Assembly (NCBI GenBank): GCA_009780955.1
Contig: WQZB01000030.1
Location: 1-51,593 of the forward strand
Direction of reading: 5' to 3'
DNA: 51,593 nt
From: Polyangiaceae bacterium
GTDB taxonomy: Bacteria > Myxococcota_A > Polyangia > Polyangiales > Polyangiaceae
Below, in pieces: positions 1 to 8,521 of the stretch. The position numbers were made by a program, and so were the translations under genes. The first letter of the stretch is position 1. Each line of letters opens with the position of its first letter. Under the pieces are notes generated by a model. The model saw only the letters and a list, made by a program, of their open reading frames with translations. It was not told where the DNA came from and did not search any database.

Positions 1-4
1 ACCT

Positions 5-560
5 TCATCTCCACCACGAATCGCTGCTCGGCTCTCTATTTTTCTCGATGATGGAGGTGAGCACCTGCGAGATTACCTCTCGGTAGATCTCATTGGTAAT
101 CCGGGCAGCCTCGCGGCGCTGCGCTACGACGAACCCCAGGTCGACTACGTATTCGAGATCATCGGCCGAAACGGACCCACTCCACTCGCCACCTTCGAGA
201 ATGGGTGCAATGACGCGCCGGACGCGCGGCTCTTTGAGCTTGTCCACGAGCTGATCGAGGTGCGTGTCGCGCCGGAGAATGAGCGGCAATGATCCGGTTG
301 CCCATGACGATGTCGTCGCGCGCCGCCTGGGCCGACTGAACGCTGAATCGCATCGTCTCGTAGCGCCCCTCTGCGTTGAGCCGGTCGACGATCGCCTGCA
401 GCAGCGTCGTCTTCCCTGTCTGCCTGGGAGCGTGCAGGACGAAGTACTTCTCCGCGTCGATGAGCTGCTGAATCTCGGGCCAATTGATGCGCGCGAAGGA
501 GTCGATGCTGTAGTGCTTCGCGGGTTGGTTGGGGCCAGCGGTGTTGAAGTGTCGGTTCAT
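5..560 (-). pseudogene. Broken AAA-type ATP-binding protein (left copy)
   Basis: Two overlapping reading frames together encode the start and the end of an ATPase of the family that opens with RHFNTAGP and carries a Walker A loop HAPRQTGKTT. The first frame (560 down to 159) holds the N-terminus, the P-loop and the block QSAQAARDDI, then runs into nonsense after GNRIIAA. The second frame (289 down to 5) holds the C-terminal part (LRRDTHLDQLVDKL, then VVDLGFV and IYREVI). From family knowledge, a segment of roughly 200 residues or more with Walker B and the sensor region should lie between them, so an internal deletion plus frameshift is inferred. ATG at 558-560 is chosen because similarity with the other copy begins there. 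Function is presumably lost. Confidence 0.75.
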
Positions 561-570
561 CGGTATCGCT
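235..570. repeat. Left member of a 336-bp inverted repeat shared with the window's right end
   Basis: The reverse complement of this stretch aligns without gaps to 51258-51593. I count about 20 mismatches in the outer 220 bp. The remaining 113 bp (235-347 against 51481-51593) are identical up to the last base of the window. Both copies include the same deletion junction in the ATPase gene. Confidence 0.9.
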
Positions 571-703
571 TCGGAAGGACCTGCGGTGGGCTCAGAGGAA
601 CCTTTCCTCATCGGCCGTAGCCGACCCGCCTTGCGCCCGCAAGCGCTCGTGGAATCGGGACGAATGATCTATAAGCGCGTCGTCTGCCCCAGCGGGTACA
701 CCA

Positions 704-2050
704 TTACGTCGACAAAATGCGCAACGCCGCCGGAGCACCGCGCTCGCTCGCAATGGCATCTCCGGTGAGGAGCGTAGCGTGCGCGACGAGTTCGACATCG
801 CCAAGGAATGCCGGGGCGCCGAGTGCGACAAGCTCGATCCAACCGTCGGGTCCTTCAACGAGCTCAAACCGTTCACCGAGAAGGAGCGTGCGCCCAAGGC
901 ATGCGAGGTAGCATTCGCCACCGACTTCGATTTCGACAGCACCGCCCAGAGCGCGGCTCGGCAGAAGCTGCAAAGGGACTTCTCGACCGAGCCGGAGATC
1001 GAGTTCGTCGTTCATCGGTAGCATGCCCGCGAGATTCGTGCCGCGAAACTGCGTGCCGTTGCGTGATTGGAGATCTTGCACAACGACGCCTGCGGCCTCG
1101 CGTGCGATGCGCAAGTGGCGACGGCTGACGGCGCTCGACATAACCTTGATGGATCCTTCGCTTCGGCCAACAACGACCTCATTGCCGAGCACGAGCTTCC
1201 ATGTCTCAGAGCGTGTTCGACAGCCTGCTGCGCGAAATCGATGCGTCGGTTGGGTGCTGCGCTCCGTGCTCAAAGCCGCAGCAGGCTGTTCCGCGCGGTG
1301 CTCGCGCTCCGCCCTAGCCTCGATTCGCTCGCGACGGCTGTCGAACACGCTCTCCGAGTCAACCTCGACGGCGACGATGGGTGCCATGGCGCGGCGCGCA
1401 CGCAAGCTTGATGCGCGCTCGCGAAGCGACGCCTCGTCAACGCTGGGCGGCTTGCCGGCCGAACCATGAAGCAGGTCGTCCAACGCGGCGAGTGCTTCGC
1501 GCCGTTGCCCGCACGAGATCAAAAGGTCAACATCTTTTGCGCGCTCGCGAAGCGCACGAGCACGATGCTCTTTGTGCTCCTCGCTGGCGAGTAGAAATTC
1601 GAGGCGTTCGATGTCGCCTGCAGCCTGCAAGGTGCGCGCTTCGCCCTCGATGTCGCCGGCTCGCGCATAGGCTTCGGCCGCCTTTAGCGGCTCGCCGAGA
1701 TCTTCGAGCTCGCGTGCCGCCAAGACAATTTCATGACGAAGGGCTGCGCTTGCCGCGGCCCCGCCGGCGAGCGCCAGAAGCAGTTCGGCGTGCTTTCGCC
1801 TGGCTTCGTTGCGTATCTGCGCCGCTTGCGGAGACATGGGAACCATGAGTGATGCCTGCGCATAGAATTGAAGCTTCAATCGCGGTTCCCGTTCGCTGTC
1901 GCCGCGCAGCAACATGATTCGCGCGGCTTGTTCGGGCTGCCCTGTCTGACCATAGAGTTCGGCGGCGCGCGCGAGATCGCCTCGCAACTCGGCTGCCTTG
2001 GCGGCATCGAGCGATTGGTTTTTACCGAAAATTTTGTCGAAAAAAGCCAT
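704..2050 (-). CDS. FHA-domain protein with helical N-terminal half
   Basis: The predicted 448-residue protein has three parts. Residues about 5-225 are Ala/Leu/Glu-rich helical repeats resembling TPR-type scaffolds. Residues about 233-282 are translated from an inserted palindromic element (see 1206-1355). Residues about 285-365 form a forkhead-associated domain with the diagnostic GRS, SRRH and NGT residues that bind phosphothreonine peptides. An extra C-terminal domain of about 80 residues is unassigned. The start MAFFDKIF at 2050 is preferred over an ATG at 2089, which would overlap the divergent neighbour's upstream region. No kinase or phosphatase lies beside it. FHA proteins of this type usually act as cytoplasmic phospho-dependent adaptors; the partner here is unknown. 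Confidence 0.85.
   Translation of the reverse strand: MAFFDKIFGKNQSLDAAKAAELRGDLARAAELYGQTGQPEQAARIMLLRGDSEREPRLKLQFYAQASLMVPMSPQAAQIRNEARRKHAELLLALAGGAAASAALRHEIVLAARELEDLGEPLKAAEAYARAGDIEGEARTLQAAGDIERLEFLLASEEHKEHRARALRERAKDVDLLISCGQRREALAALDDLLHGSAGKPPSVDEASLRERASSLRARRAMAPIVAVEVDSESVFDSRRERIEARAEREHRAEQPAAALSTERSTQPTHRFRAAGCRTRSETWKLVLGNEVVVGRSEGSIKVMSSAVSRRHLRIAREAAGVVVQDLQSRNGTQFRGTNLAGMLPMNDELDLRLGREVPLQLLPSRALGGAVEIEVGGECYLACLGRTLLLGERFELVEGPDGWIELVALGAPAFLGDVELVAHATLLTGDAIASERGAPAALRILST
1206..1355. repeat. Family C palindromic element inside the FHA gene (150 bp)
   Basis: The ends are inverted repeats: the left arm contains CAGAGCGTGTTCGACAGCC and the right arm read in reverse contains GAGAGCGTGTTCGACAGCC, with pairing continuing through CGCGA-AATCGA against GCGA-ATCGA. 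An inner foldback pairs CAGCCTGCTGCG with CGCAGCAGGCTG. The length is a multiple of three and there is no stop in the frame of the host gene, so it adds about 50 codons (ESVFDSRRER...) between the helical region and the FHA domain. The copy at 43001-43150 has the same length and a related interior. Confidence 0.8.
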
Positions 2051-2121
2051 CAGCCTTGCCGTTGTGTCATGCCGTAATCCAGGCGACACTAATGTTCTCT
2101 ATTCGAATGGATGGACAACGC

Positions 2122-3606
2122 ATGAACGACACGATGTTTGAGCATAGCCAGGCCTTCGAGGCCGGTGAAGTCACGGGCAATGTTCGGCTGGGCAAGCTCG
2201 AGGCGATGTATGAAGAACTCTTTGCCGAGGTGATCGAAGACGGAATCATCACCCAGCAAGAGCGCTCGCAGCTCGACAAAATGGCCGATAATTTTGGTCT
2301 CGATCGAGATCGATTGCGCAAGCTCGAACAGGCGCTTCAAGCGGCCTACGAAGCTCGCCACCGCGTTGTCATCCGCGATCTGTCGGCCGACGAGCGCGCT
2401 CCAGTGTCGATTTCGCCGCTCGAGCCGGCGACCGATCAGCGAACGCTTGCTCTGCAGCGTCGTGTCGCTTTTCTCGAGGCGCGAGTGCATGATCTCGAGC
2501 GCGAGCTCGAAGATGCGCGGTCCAGCGTGGCAGTCGAAGTGGATTTTTCCGACGTTTCGGCACGCCGCGACGTGCCCGACGACGACCCTGCCGAGCTCGC
2601 GCGACGGGTGCGCCACGATCCGCGCGACGATGTGAGTCTGCACGCGCTTTTTCGGCTTGCGAAGAAGACGGGTGACGTCGATCGCCAATGGTGCGTTGCT
2701 CAGTGCCTAACGTTTCTTGGCGCAGCGAACGCCGAGGAAGCGGCATTGTTTGCAAAACACAAGGAATCGGTGCTCATTCGGCCGACTGCGTCAGTCACGC
2801 AAGACGCTTGGCGACGCCTCTTGTTCCATCCCGAGCAAGAGCCGCTTGTCGGCGAGATCTTTGCGGTCGTTGTTTCGGCCGTTCTTCTTGGGCGGCTGTC
2901 GGCGCTTCGGCGTGACAAGCAGCTCGTCAAGCTTGACGCTGCGAAAAAGCAAGATCCGAGCACGACCACGCTGCACGCCGTGCGAAGCTTGCACTGGGCT
3001 GCGGCGATCCTTGGCATGCCGTCGCCTCCACTTTATGCGGATGCTGACTACAGCGGGCTCGTTGAAATGGTGCCCGGTGTGCCGCCGTCGTCTCGCATTG
3101 GTGCGGAGGCCCTCGCGGGGCGCTCGGCCGCCGAGCTCGCCTTCGTTGCCGGGCGCCACCTTGCGGGCTACCGCGAGGAGCACTTCGTCAAGTTGCTTGT
3201 GCCGTCGGCGCGCGGCCTCGAAGATGTATTCCTTGCAGCGTTGTCGATTGGCAACCCTGGTCTGCCGATGAGTGCACCCATCAAACAGCTCGTTATCCCC
3301 ATTGCGCAGGCCATTGAGCCAATTCTCGATGCTGTCGCCGTCGATCGGTTACGCGGTCACTTTCTTCGCTTCGTTGAAGAAGGTGGGCGTACCAATCTTC
3401 AGCGCTGGAGCGACGCAGTCACTCGCACTTCAGCACGCGCCGGTCTTTTGCTCGCCAACGATCTCAAAGCGGCCCATGCGGTTTTTGCGCTCGAAGACGA
3501 GGCCCATGCCAACGAAAAAATGGATGATCTCATAAGCTTCGTAGTGAGCGACAGGTACGCCAAGCTACGCAAGCAGATCGGCATTGCATTGGGACCGCTT
3601 GCGTAG
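2122..3606 (+). CDS. Conserved protein with TerB-like N-terminal domain and coiled coil
   Basis: From ATG 2122 the product is 494 residues. Residues about 20-85 are an acidic four-helix segment (EELFAEVIEDGIITQQERSQ) like TerB-type domains. Residues about 110-150 are a heptad-rich coiled coil. The remaining part is alpha-helical and contains LAFVAGRHLAGYR, which resembles the active-site helix of M48-type metallopeptidases but lacks the HExxH zinc ligands. The frame is open to an ATG at 2056; 2107 and 2122 are alternatives, and 2122 was taken because a purine stretch (GGATGG) precedes it. The gene diverges from the FHA gene across about 70 bp, which suggests shared regulation. The stop codon TAG lies in a family A palindrome. 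The function is not known. Confidence 0.7.
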   Translation: MNDTMFEHSQAFEAGEVTGNVRLGKLEAMYEELFAEVIEDGIITQQERSQLDKMADNFGLDRDRLRKLEQALQAAYEARHRVVIRDLSADERAPVSISPLEPATDQRTLALQRRVAFLEARVHDLERELEDARSSVAVEVDFSDVSARRDVPDDDPAELARRVRHDPRDDVSLHALFRLAKKTGDVDRQWCVAQCLTFLGAANAEEAALFAKHKESVLIRPTASVTQDAWRRLLFHPEQEPLVGEIFAVVVSAVLLGRLSALRRDKQLVKLDAAKKQDPSTTTLHAVRSLHWAAAILGMPSPPLYADADYSGLVEMVPGVPPSSRIGAEALAGRSAAELAFVAGRHLAGYREEHFVKLLVPSARGLEDVFLAALSIGNPGLPMSAPIKQLVIPIAQAIEPILDAVAVDRLRGHFLRFVEEGGRTNLQRWSDAVTRTSARAGLLLANDLKAAHAVFALEDEAHANEKMDDLISFVVSDRYAKLRKQIGIALGPLA

Positions 3607-3794
3607 GGGCGCCATTTATGGCGCCCCACCACGCCATTTTGGAATCCATTTCATTGGTCATACCGAGGGCGCGATGAATCGCGCCCCTACAACCAATCAA
3701 AACGCATTCTTCGTAGGGGCGTATGGCCATACGCCCCTACACGCAACCGCCAACACAACGCCGATCGTAGGGGCGGCCCCCTGTGGCCGCCCCC
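3603..3794. repeat. Cluster of four family A palindromes
   Basis: Four hairpins lie at 3603-3630, 3665-3690, 3713-3740 and 3767-3794. The clearest is GTAGGGGCGTATGG with its mirror CCATACGCCCCTAC. They fill the whole space between two convergent genes. The TAG of the first arm is the stop codon of the upstream + strand gene, and the last arm continues as CCCCTCAC, in which TCA is the reverse-strand stop of the gamma-glutamyltransferase gene. They could act as bidirectional terminators, although no T-tract follows. Confidence 0.85.
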
Positions 3795-5645
3795 TCACGG
3801 TGCTGCAGCGAGGCTGCCAATGCGCCGTGGTTCGGCCGCGCCAATCCAAACGTTACCGAGCTGGCCGATGGCGGGTGCATCGGCGAGGTGACCGCGCTCT
3901 TTCAGCGTGTAGCCCATCGTCGTGAGACGCGTTGCAACGTCATCGATGATGCCATCTTTCTCAAAGGCAACGACATCGGGCAGATGCTGAATGTGAAAAC
4001 GCGGAGCGCTTACGGCCTCGCCAACGTCGAGACCAAAGTCGATGACGTTTGAGATCTCCTGAAAAACCGAGGTGGTAATCGTTGGGCCGCCCGCGGCTCC
4101 GACGACAAGCTCGATGCTGCCGCTCGGACTTGTCACGATGGTTGGCGTCATGGAAGAGAGCATGCGTTTGCCCGGTGCAATGGCGTTGGCTTCGCCTTGC
4201 ACCAGACCGAAGCCGTTCGCTTGACCAGGCACCGAAGCAAAATCGTCCATTTCGTTGTTGAGGACGAACCCAACGCCTTTGACCGTAACGCCCGAGCCGT
4301 ACCACCAATTCACCGTCGTGGTCATGGCAACGGCGTTTCCGTCGGCGTCGACCACCGACAAATGCGTTGTGTGTGGCCCTGTTCCACTTGGAACGCCGGC
4401 GCTTTCGATCTCGCTCGATGGTGTGGCGCGATCGGGCGCGATGGTGGCGCGCTGCCTGGTTGCCCACGCTTCCGATAGCAGCTCGCCGAGCGGCATTGTC
4501 ACGAAGTCTGGATCGCCAAGCTTGGCATTGCGCGCGGCAAAGGCTCTGCGCATTGCCTCGAACATGTAATGAAGGCTGGTTGGCGACTGCCAGCCGAGCG
4601 CGTGCAGATCGTAGCCGCTCACGATGTGGCAGATCATGGCGAGCGTGACGCCTCCGGAGGAAGGCGGCGGCATCGACGCAATGTGGTGCCCGCGATAGGT
4701 AAATTCGATGGGCGTGCGCCACTTAGGCTTATAATTTTTTAGATCGAGGGAAGTGATGAGGCCGCTTTCGGCCTTCATTTGGTTGACTATGGCATTCGCT
4801 GTTGGGCCTTCGTAAAAACCTTTTGGACCTTCGTTCGCGATTCGCGTGAGCACGGTAGCAAGTTCAGGGTTTTGAAAGAGCGAGCCATTGCTTGGCGGCG
4901 AGCCGTTCGGAAAGAACAGCGAGGCGCTTGCGGCATGCTTCTTCAGCCGCTGCCCGGAAACCTTGAGTGTCTCGAGAAAGCCGTCGTCAACCACGAATCC
5001 CGCAGAAGCGAGCTGGATCGCCGGCGTGAGCAATTCGCGCCATGTCTTCTTTTTCGAACCAAACTTGTCATATAACTCGAAGAGCCCGGCCACGCTTCCG
5101 GGAACGGCCGACGAGCGGATCCCCTCGCGCACGTCGGGGGTTGGCTTGCCGCTCGCGTCGACAAACGTGTCGCGCATGACAGCAGCAGGTGCTACTTCGC
5201 GAAAGTCCAGCGCGTGCGTGGCGCCTTTCATGCGTGCGATCGCAAAGCCCCCTCCGCCAATGTTGCCAGCCGTTGGGTATGCAACGGCAAGGGCAAAGGC
5301 GGTGGCAACAGCGGCATCCACGGCATTGCCACCAGCCGCGAGCACGTCACGCCCAACCTTGGAAGAAATCGCGTTGTCGGTCACGACCATGCCGCGCATG
5401 CTCTGCACAACGACCGGCGTGCGGTACGGCCAGTTCGGAGGCAACTCGGTAGTTGCAGGCGTTGCAAGCCACGTGTTGGCTGACGCGCTTGCAACGCTTG
5501 CAACCGGATCGGTTGCAGCCTGGATAGTGCCAGCCTTCGCTGATGTGCGAGCCGTGGGCGCGGCAGCGCACGACGACGCCACCGCCACGTTGACGGCAAG
5601 GAATGCGCAAAGCAGTTGACGTTCGGCAAGGCGAAGGCAACGCAT
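3795..5645 (-). CDS. ggt: Gamma-glutamyltransferase, exported
   Basis: The 616-residue protein matches the Ntn-hydrolase family that cleaves gamma-glutamyl bonds of glutathione and related peptides in the periplasm. Family precursors are cut autocatalytically into a large and a small subunit. The nucleophile that would start the small subunit is Thr426 in the block HTTHLSVVDADGNAV. Other family signatures are GNIGGGGF near residue 130, NNEMDDF near 465 and the SSMTP motif near 497-501. The N-terminus is a signal sequence ending in ASSC (Cys26), a weak lipobox, so it may be a lipoprotein or a soluble periplasmic enzyme. Residues 27-75 are an Ala/Thr-rich linker. It diverges from the HAMP gene at 5711, with a perfect dyad between them. 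Confidence 0.93.
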   Translation of the reverse strand: MRCLRLAERQLLCAFLAVNVAVASSCAAAPTARTSAKAGTIQAATDPVASVASASANTWLATPATTELPPNWPYRTPVVVQSMRGMVVTDNAISSKVGRDVLAAGGNAVDAAVATAFALAVAYPTAGNIGGGGFAIARMKGATHALDFREVAPAAVMRDTFVDASGKPTPDVREGIRSSAVPGSVAGLFELYDKFGSKKKTWRELLTPAIQLASAGFVVDDGFLETLKVSGQRLKKHAASASLFFPNGSPPSNGSLFQNPELATVLTRIANEGPKGFYEGPTANAIVNQMKAESGLITSLDLKNYKPKWRTPIEFTYRGHHIASMPPPSSGGVTLAMICHIVSGYDLHALGWQSPTSLHYMFEAMRRAFAARNAKLGDPDFVTMPLGELLSEAWATRQRATIAPDRATPSSEIESAGVPSGTGPHTTHLSVVDADGNAVAMTTTVNWWYGSGVTVKGVGFVLNNEMDDFASVPGQANGFGLVQGEANAIAPGKRMLSSMTPTIVTSPSGSIELVVGAAGGPTITTSVFQEISNVIDFGLDVGEAVSAPRFHIQHLPDVVAFEKDGIIDDVATRLTTMGYTLKERGHLADAPAIGQLGNVWIGAAEPRRIGSLAAAP

Positions 5646-5681
5646 GGGAAAAACTTTATTACGCTTGGTTGCTGCATGACT

Positions 5682-5701
5682 CTAGTGCCGGGTGGCACTA
5701 G
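5682..5701. promoter_or_regulatory. Perfect dyad between divergent ggt and HAMP genes
   Basis: CTAGTGCCGGGTGGCACTAG is an 8-bp perfect inverted repeat with a 4-nt centre, followed by CCTTGTTTT directly before the ATG at 5711. It could be an operator for the divergent promoters or a hairpin in the leader of the downstream gene. The half-site GGCACTAG recurs at two stop codons elsewhere in the window. Confidence 0.4.
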
Positions 5702-5710
5702 CCTTGTTTT

Positions 5711-6460
5711 ATGGCTCACGCTCGGAGTGGCAGGTCACTTTTGCTCGATCCTCGCTTCCAGCTCAAATGGGCGGGGTACCTCGTCGTCGTTGTGCTGCTC
5801 GTCATGACCGGCCTTGGCATCGTCATTGCGCGAACGGCGGCTCACGCCTCGGAAACCGCGCAGATTGCCGTGACTCAAGCCGAGCAAGCTTTTGATGAAA
5901 GCAAGACCAATTCGATCCTTGCCAAGCGCACCGTCGAGTTGCTTGCGGCTGACAACCCTACACTTCATACCTTGATGGACGAGTCGCTCGAAGCAGTCGA
6001 CGCGCAAGCCGAGAAAAATCTTGCCAACGTTCGGCACAAGCAAACCGAGATTCAGCGCGATTTACACATGCTTCGCGCGCTGCTCATTGGCGCAGGAGCC
6101 GCGCTGCTCATCTTGCTCAGTATCATGGGCATTGTCATCACGCGCCGCATTGTCGGCCCCGTGCACAAGATGAAGCGCCTTCTGCGCCGCGTGAGCACGG
6201 GCCGGCTCGTCGTGGGCGAGCGCCTTCGCCGTGGTGACGAGCTCGAAGATCTCTTCGACACATTTTTGCAGATGACGTATTCGCTCAAAGCCATGCACGT
6301 TGCACGTCTTGCGACACTCGACGATACGATTCGGCGCGCAGAGGCAGCGAGTACATCGCACGATGTTCTCGCCGGCTTGCGCGTGCTTCGCGCGCAAATG
6401 GTGCTCGGCGTCGAACCGCGCCGCGCCTCCAACCTACCGCCTCCATCAGCTCAAGTTTGA
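5711..6460 (+). CDS. Membrane protein with HAMP domain and no output domain
   Basis: The 249-residue product has a short basic N-terminus, a first membrane helix at about 19-40, a periplasmic helical region of about 80 residues rich in Ala, Glu and Lys, a second membrane helix at about 121-144, and a HAMP linker at about 145-198 with the typical GPV...L...V..GRL pattern. About 50 residues follow, with no kinase, methyl-accepting or GGDEF domain. Its layout is that of a sensor stripped to input and HAMP, so it may need a partner. The TerB-like gene begins 3 bp after its stop, which suggests translational coupling and a shared role. Confidence 0.75.
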   Translation: MAHARSGRSLLLDPRFQLKWAGYLVVVVLLVMTGLGIVIARTAAHASETAQIAVTQAEQAFDESKTNSILAKRTVELLAADNPTLHTLMDESLEAVDAQAEKNLANVRHKQTEIQRDLHMLRALLIGAGAALLILLSIMGIVITRRIVGPVHKMKRLLRRVSTGRLVVGERLRRGDELEDLFDTFLQMTYSLKAMHVARLATLDDTIRRAEAASTSHDVLAGLRVLRAQMVLGVEPRRASNLPPPSAQV

Positions 6461-6462
6461 CC

Positions 6463-6963
6463 ATGCGCGCGCTCGTCCTTTCCGCCATTGACAGCTTGTG
6501 TGCCGTGTTCGAAGAGCACGGTTACAACCCAACGCCCATCATCGACCTCGGCGTGCTCGTTGCCAGCGCCGATGGCAAAGTCGACGACGACGAGCGGCAG
6601 CTATTGCGCGAGATTTTCCAGGCGCTGCTCGACACAACCATCAACGCGGACATCGTTGATCACATGATCACCGCAAGCCTTGACGTCATCGAAGCGGCCG
6701 GCACCGAGTCGCGTGCACGTCTCGTCGGTGCCATTCTCTACGACTGTGATGGCGTGGAATCGGGAATCGAGGTGGCGCTCGCCGTGGCGTTCGCGAGCCA
6801 TGGGTTGTCCGCATCCGAGCGCAAAGTGATCGATCGCATTGCGCGTGCTGGTCACTTGCGGAAAGCCAAGCTCGAAGAACTCATCGCGCGCGTGCGCGAC
6901 GCCGCCGAGGGGAGCGGCCCAGCGAGCACGCGCCGCTCGCTTGGCTCAAAGGCGGCGACGTAG
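6463..6963 (+). CDS. TerB-like (tellurite-resistance type) domain protein
   Basis: A small protein of about 166 residues, nearly all of it a TerB-like helical domain. It shows two copies of the typical acidic pattern: residues about 25-45 (GVLVASADGKVDDDERQLL) and about 105-125 (AVAFASHGLSASERKVI). In tellurite-resistance-type systems, TerB-like domains are predicted metal-binding modules often found with membrane-associated complexes. ATG 6463 is taken as the start, 3 bp downstream of the HAMP gene stop; an in-frame TTG lies at 6457. It faces the Tim44-like/zinc-ribbon gene tail to tail. Its specific function is unknown. Confidence 0.72.
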   Translation: MRALVLSAIDSLCAVFEEHGYNPTPIIDLGVLVASADGKVDDDERQLLREIFQALLDTTINADIVDHMITASLDVIEAAGTESRARLVGAILYDCDGVESGIEVALAVAFASHGLSASERKVIDRIARAGHLRKAKLEELIARVRDAAEGSGPASTRRSLGSKAAT

Positions 6964-8505
6964 TTACCCGGTATACGCCTCGTCCTGCTCAATGCGCGAC
7001 AAGACCCAATCGTACTCCCCGCTCGTTACCTTTACGCGGCAATATTGGCAGTTCCCAGCCATGTTGATATTGAGTGGCGCGCCGCAGTTCGGGCATTGCT
7101 TATCGCCTTTGTCGGTAGGCTTTTTCTGCGCGCCGCGGATGAGCGTCCAGTATTCCGAGTAAGCACGCGGGCGGGATTGGCTGCCGGAAAGGAGTTTGCC
7201 GTCTTCTGAAATCGTAAAGTCGAGACCTGTGGCGTACAATCGTACAGTCACGGAATCGTAAAAGGCATCGGTGGTGGCGCTTGCGAGCTCGACGTGAGTG
7301 ATGCGTGAACCGTCGGTGCGGTTGATGCACTTTGCGGCGCGGTACAAATCGATCCAATAAAGCTGCGATTGAAACAAGTTATCGCTCAAAAAGGGGCGCA
7401 TCTTGGCCGGATCGCGTGAAACCCACCCCGCGTGGAATTCCTGAAAAATAAGACCAATTCTCCCCTCTAGGCGTGCCCATTGGAAGGTTGGATCTTTCGC
7501 TTGAATTTGCGAAAAAATGGCGTGTGCGTTCGGATCGACAACGGTGGGGAGATTCGTTCCTTCTTCTTGCACATTCGACGTAAGCAAAGGGCCGCGCAAT
7601 TCGCGTTCGACGAGCTGCAAGGACGTGATGGCCCAGTCTTTTTGGGTAGCCGCAATTTGCGTGTGACAGTAGCCGCACGTCGTGCCGCGCATGGCCGAAA
7701 GCGGCCCACCACAGTTGGGGCAATTGAGGGTGCGTGCTTTGTCGGGGGTTCGCGAGCGAGCGCCGGCCGCGCGCACGAGCGTGATTTTTTCTTTTGCGAA
7801 GAAGCGCTGTTCACCGTGCGGGCGATAGCGCTCAACGTAGTTTGATTCGATTGTGACCGTGACGATTGCCGAACCGTCATCGTGAACGACGACGTTGTCG
7901 TAGGTCAAAGATCCAATGATGATTCCCGTCACTTCAGTGATGCGGCTGTCGCCCCGAAGTACCGCGCGAACATTGTCAGCAATGTAAGGTGCAAGCGCAT
8001 CGAGGCCGGAGGCGCCGCGCGCGCGGTGCATTTCAGCGTAGAGGAAATAAAGAAAATCCTCGAAAACAACGATGGAAAATGCCGGATCGGTGCGCCGAAT
8101 TGCCTCGAGCTCGGGCCTTATCGGGTGGTTCGAAACCACTGGTGCAGCCACGCTGGCAAAGAACGAAGCAGGGTTGGCAAGGAGTGAAGCAGCGCGGCCA
8201 ACGGTCGACCACTCAGAACCCGCAGATCGCTTTTGTGATCGAGCGCGATACGCAATGAAAAGGATCACAAGGACGACGGGAATGCCGATGAGCGGGTGCT
8301 CGAAGCAAAGCCAGATGAGCAAGCCAATGCCGTCGCCGCCGCCACCACCCCCACTGCTGCTGCCTCCTCCGCCGCTGTGGCCACCGGAATACGAACTGCC
8401 CCCGCCCGGGCGTGACGCGGCCGCGAGCCCTGCATCAAGCAACATCGCGACTGCAATCACCACGCTGATCGTGATTGCATGTGCGAAATTGCGCTTGCGC
8501 GACAT
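6964..8505 (-). CDS. Exported membrane protein with two Tim44-like domains and two zinc ribbons
   Basis: From the start at 8505 (a second ATG is at 8508) the protein has 513 residues: signal peptide (1-31), Gly/Ser-rich stretch (33-58), membrane helix (about 60-84), a Tim44-like alpha+beta domain (about 125-248), a zinc ribbon with Cys262, Cys265, Cys277 and Cys280, a second Tim44-like domain (about 325-458) and a second zinc ribbon with Cys471, Cys474, Cys486 and Cys489. Repetition of the domain-ribbon unit points to internal duplication. The Gly-rich tract followed by a membrane helix recalls the C-terminal end of TPM-domain proteins, and a TPM gene lies 16 bp upstream. Tim44-like domains bind proteins or membranes; the role here is unassigned. 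Confidence 0.75.
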   Translation of the reverse strand: MSRKRNFAHAITISVVIAVAMLLDAGLAAASRPGGGSSYSGGHSGGGGSSSGGGGGGDGIGLLIWLCFEHPLIGIPVVLVILFIAYRARSQKRSAGSEWSTVGRAASLLANPASFFASVAAPVVSNHPIRPELEAIRRTDPAFSIVVFEDFLYFLYAEMHRARGASGLDALAPYIADNVRAVLRGDSRITEVTGIIIGSLTYDNVVVHDDGSAIVTVTIESNYVERYRPHGEQRFFAKEKITLVRAAGARSRTPDKARTLNCPNCGGPLSAMRGTTCGYCHTQIAATQKDWAITSLQLVERELRGPLLTSNVQEEGTNLPTVVDPNAHAIFSQIQAKDPTFQWARLEGRIGLIFQEFHAGWVSRDPAKMRPFLSDNLFQSQLYWIDLYRAAKCINRTDGSRITHVELASATTDAFYDSVTVRLYATGLDFTISEDGKLLSGSQSRPRAYSEYWTLIRGAQKKPTDKGDKQCPNCGAPLNINMAGNCQYCRVKVTSGEYDWVLSRIEQDEAYTG

Positions 8506-8521
8506 CATTGCGAAGCAAACC

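Noticed and set aside
3603..3794. CRISPR-like array of four spaced repeats
   Set aside because: The units are palindromes with differing centres and irregular spacing, and no cas gene is present.
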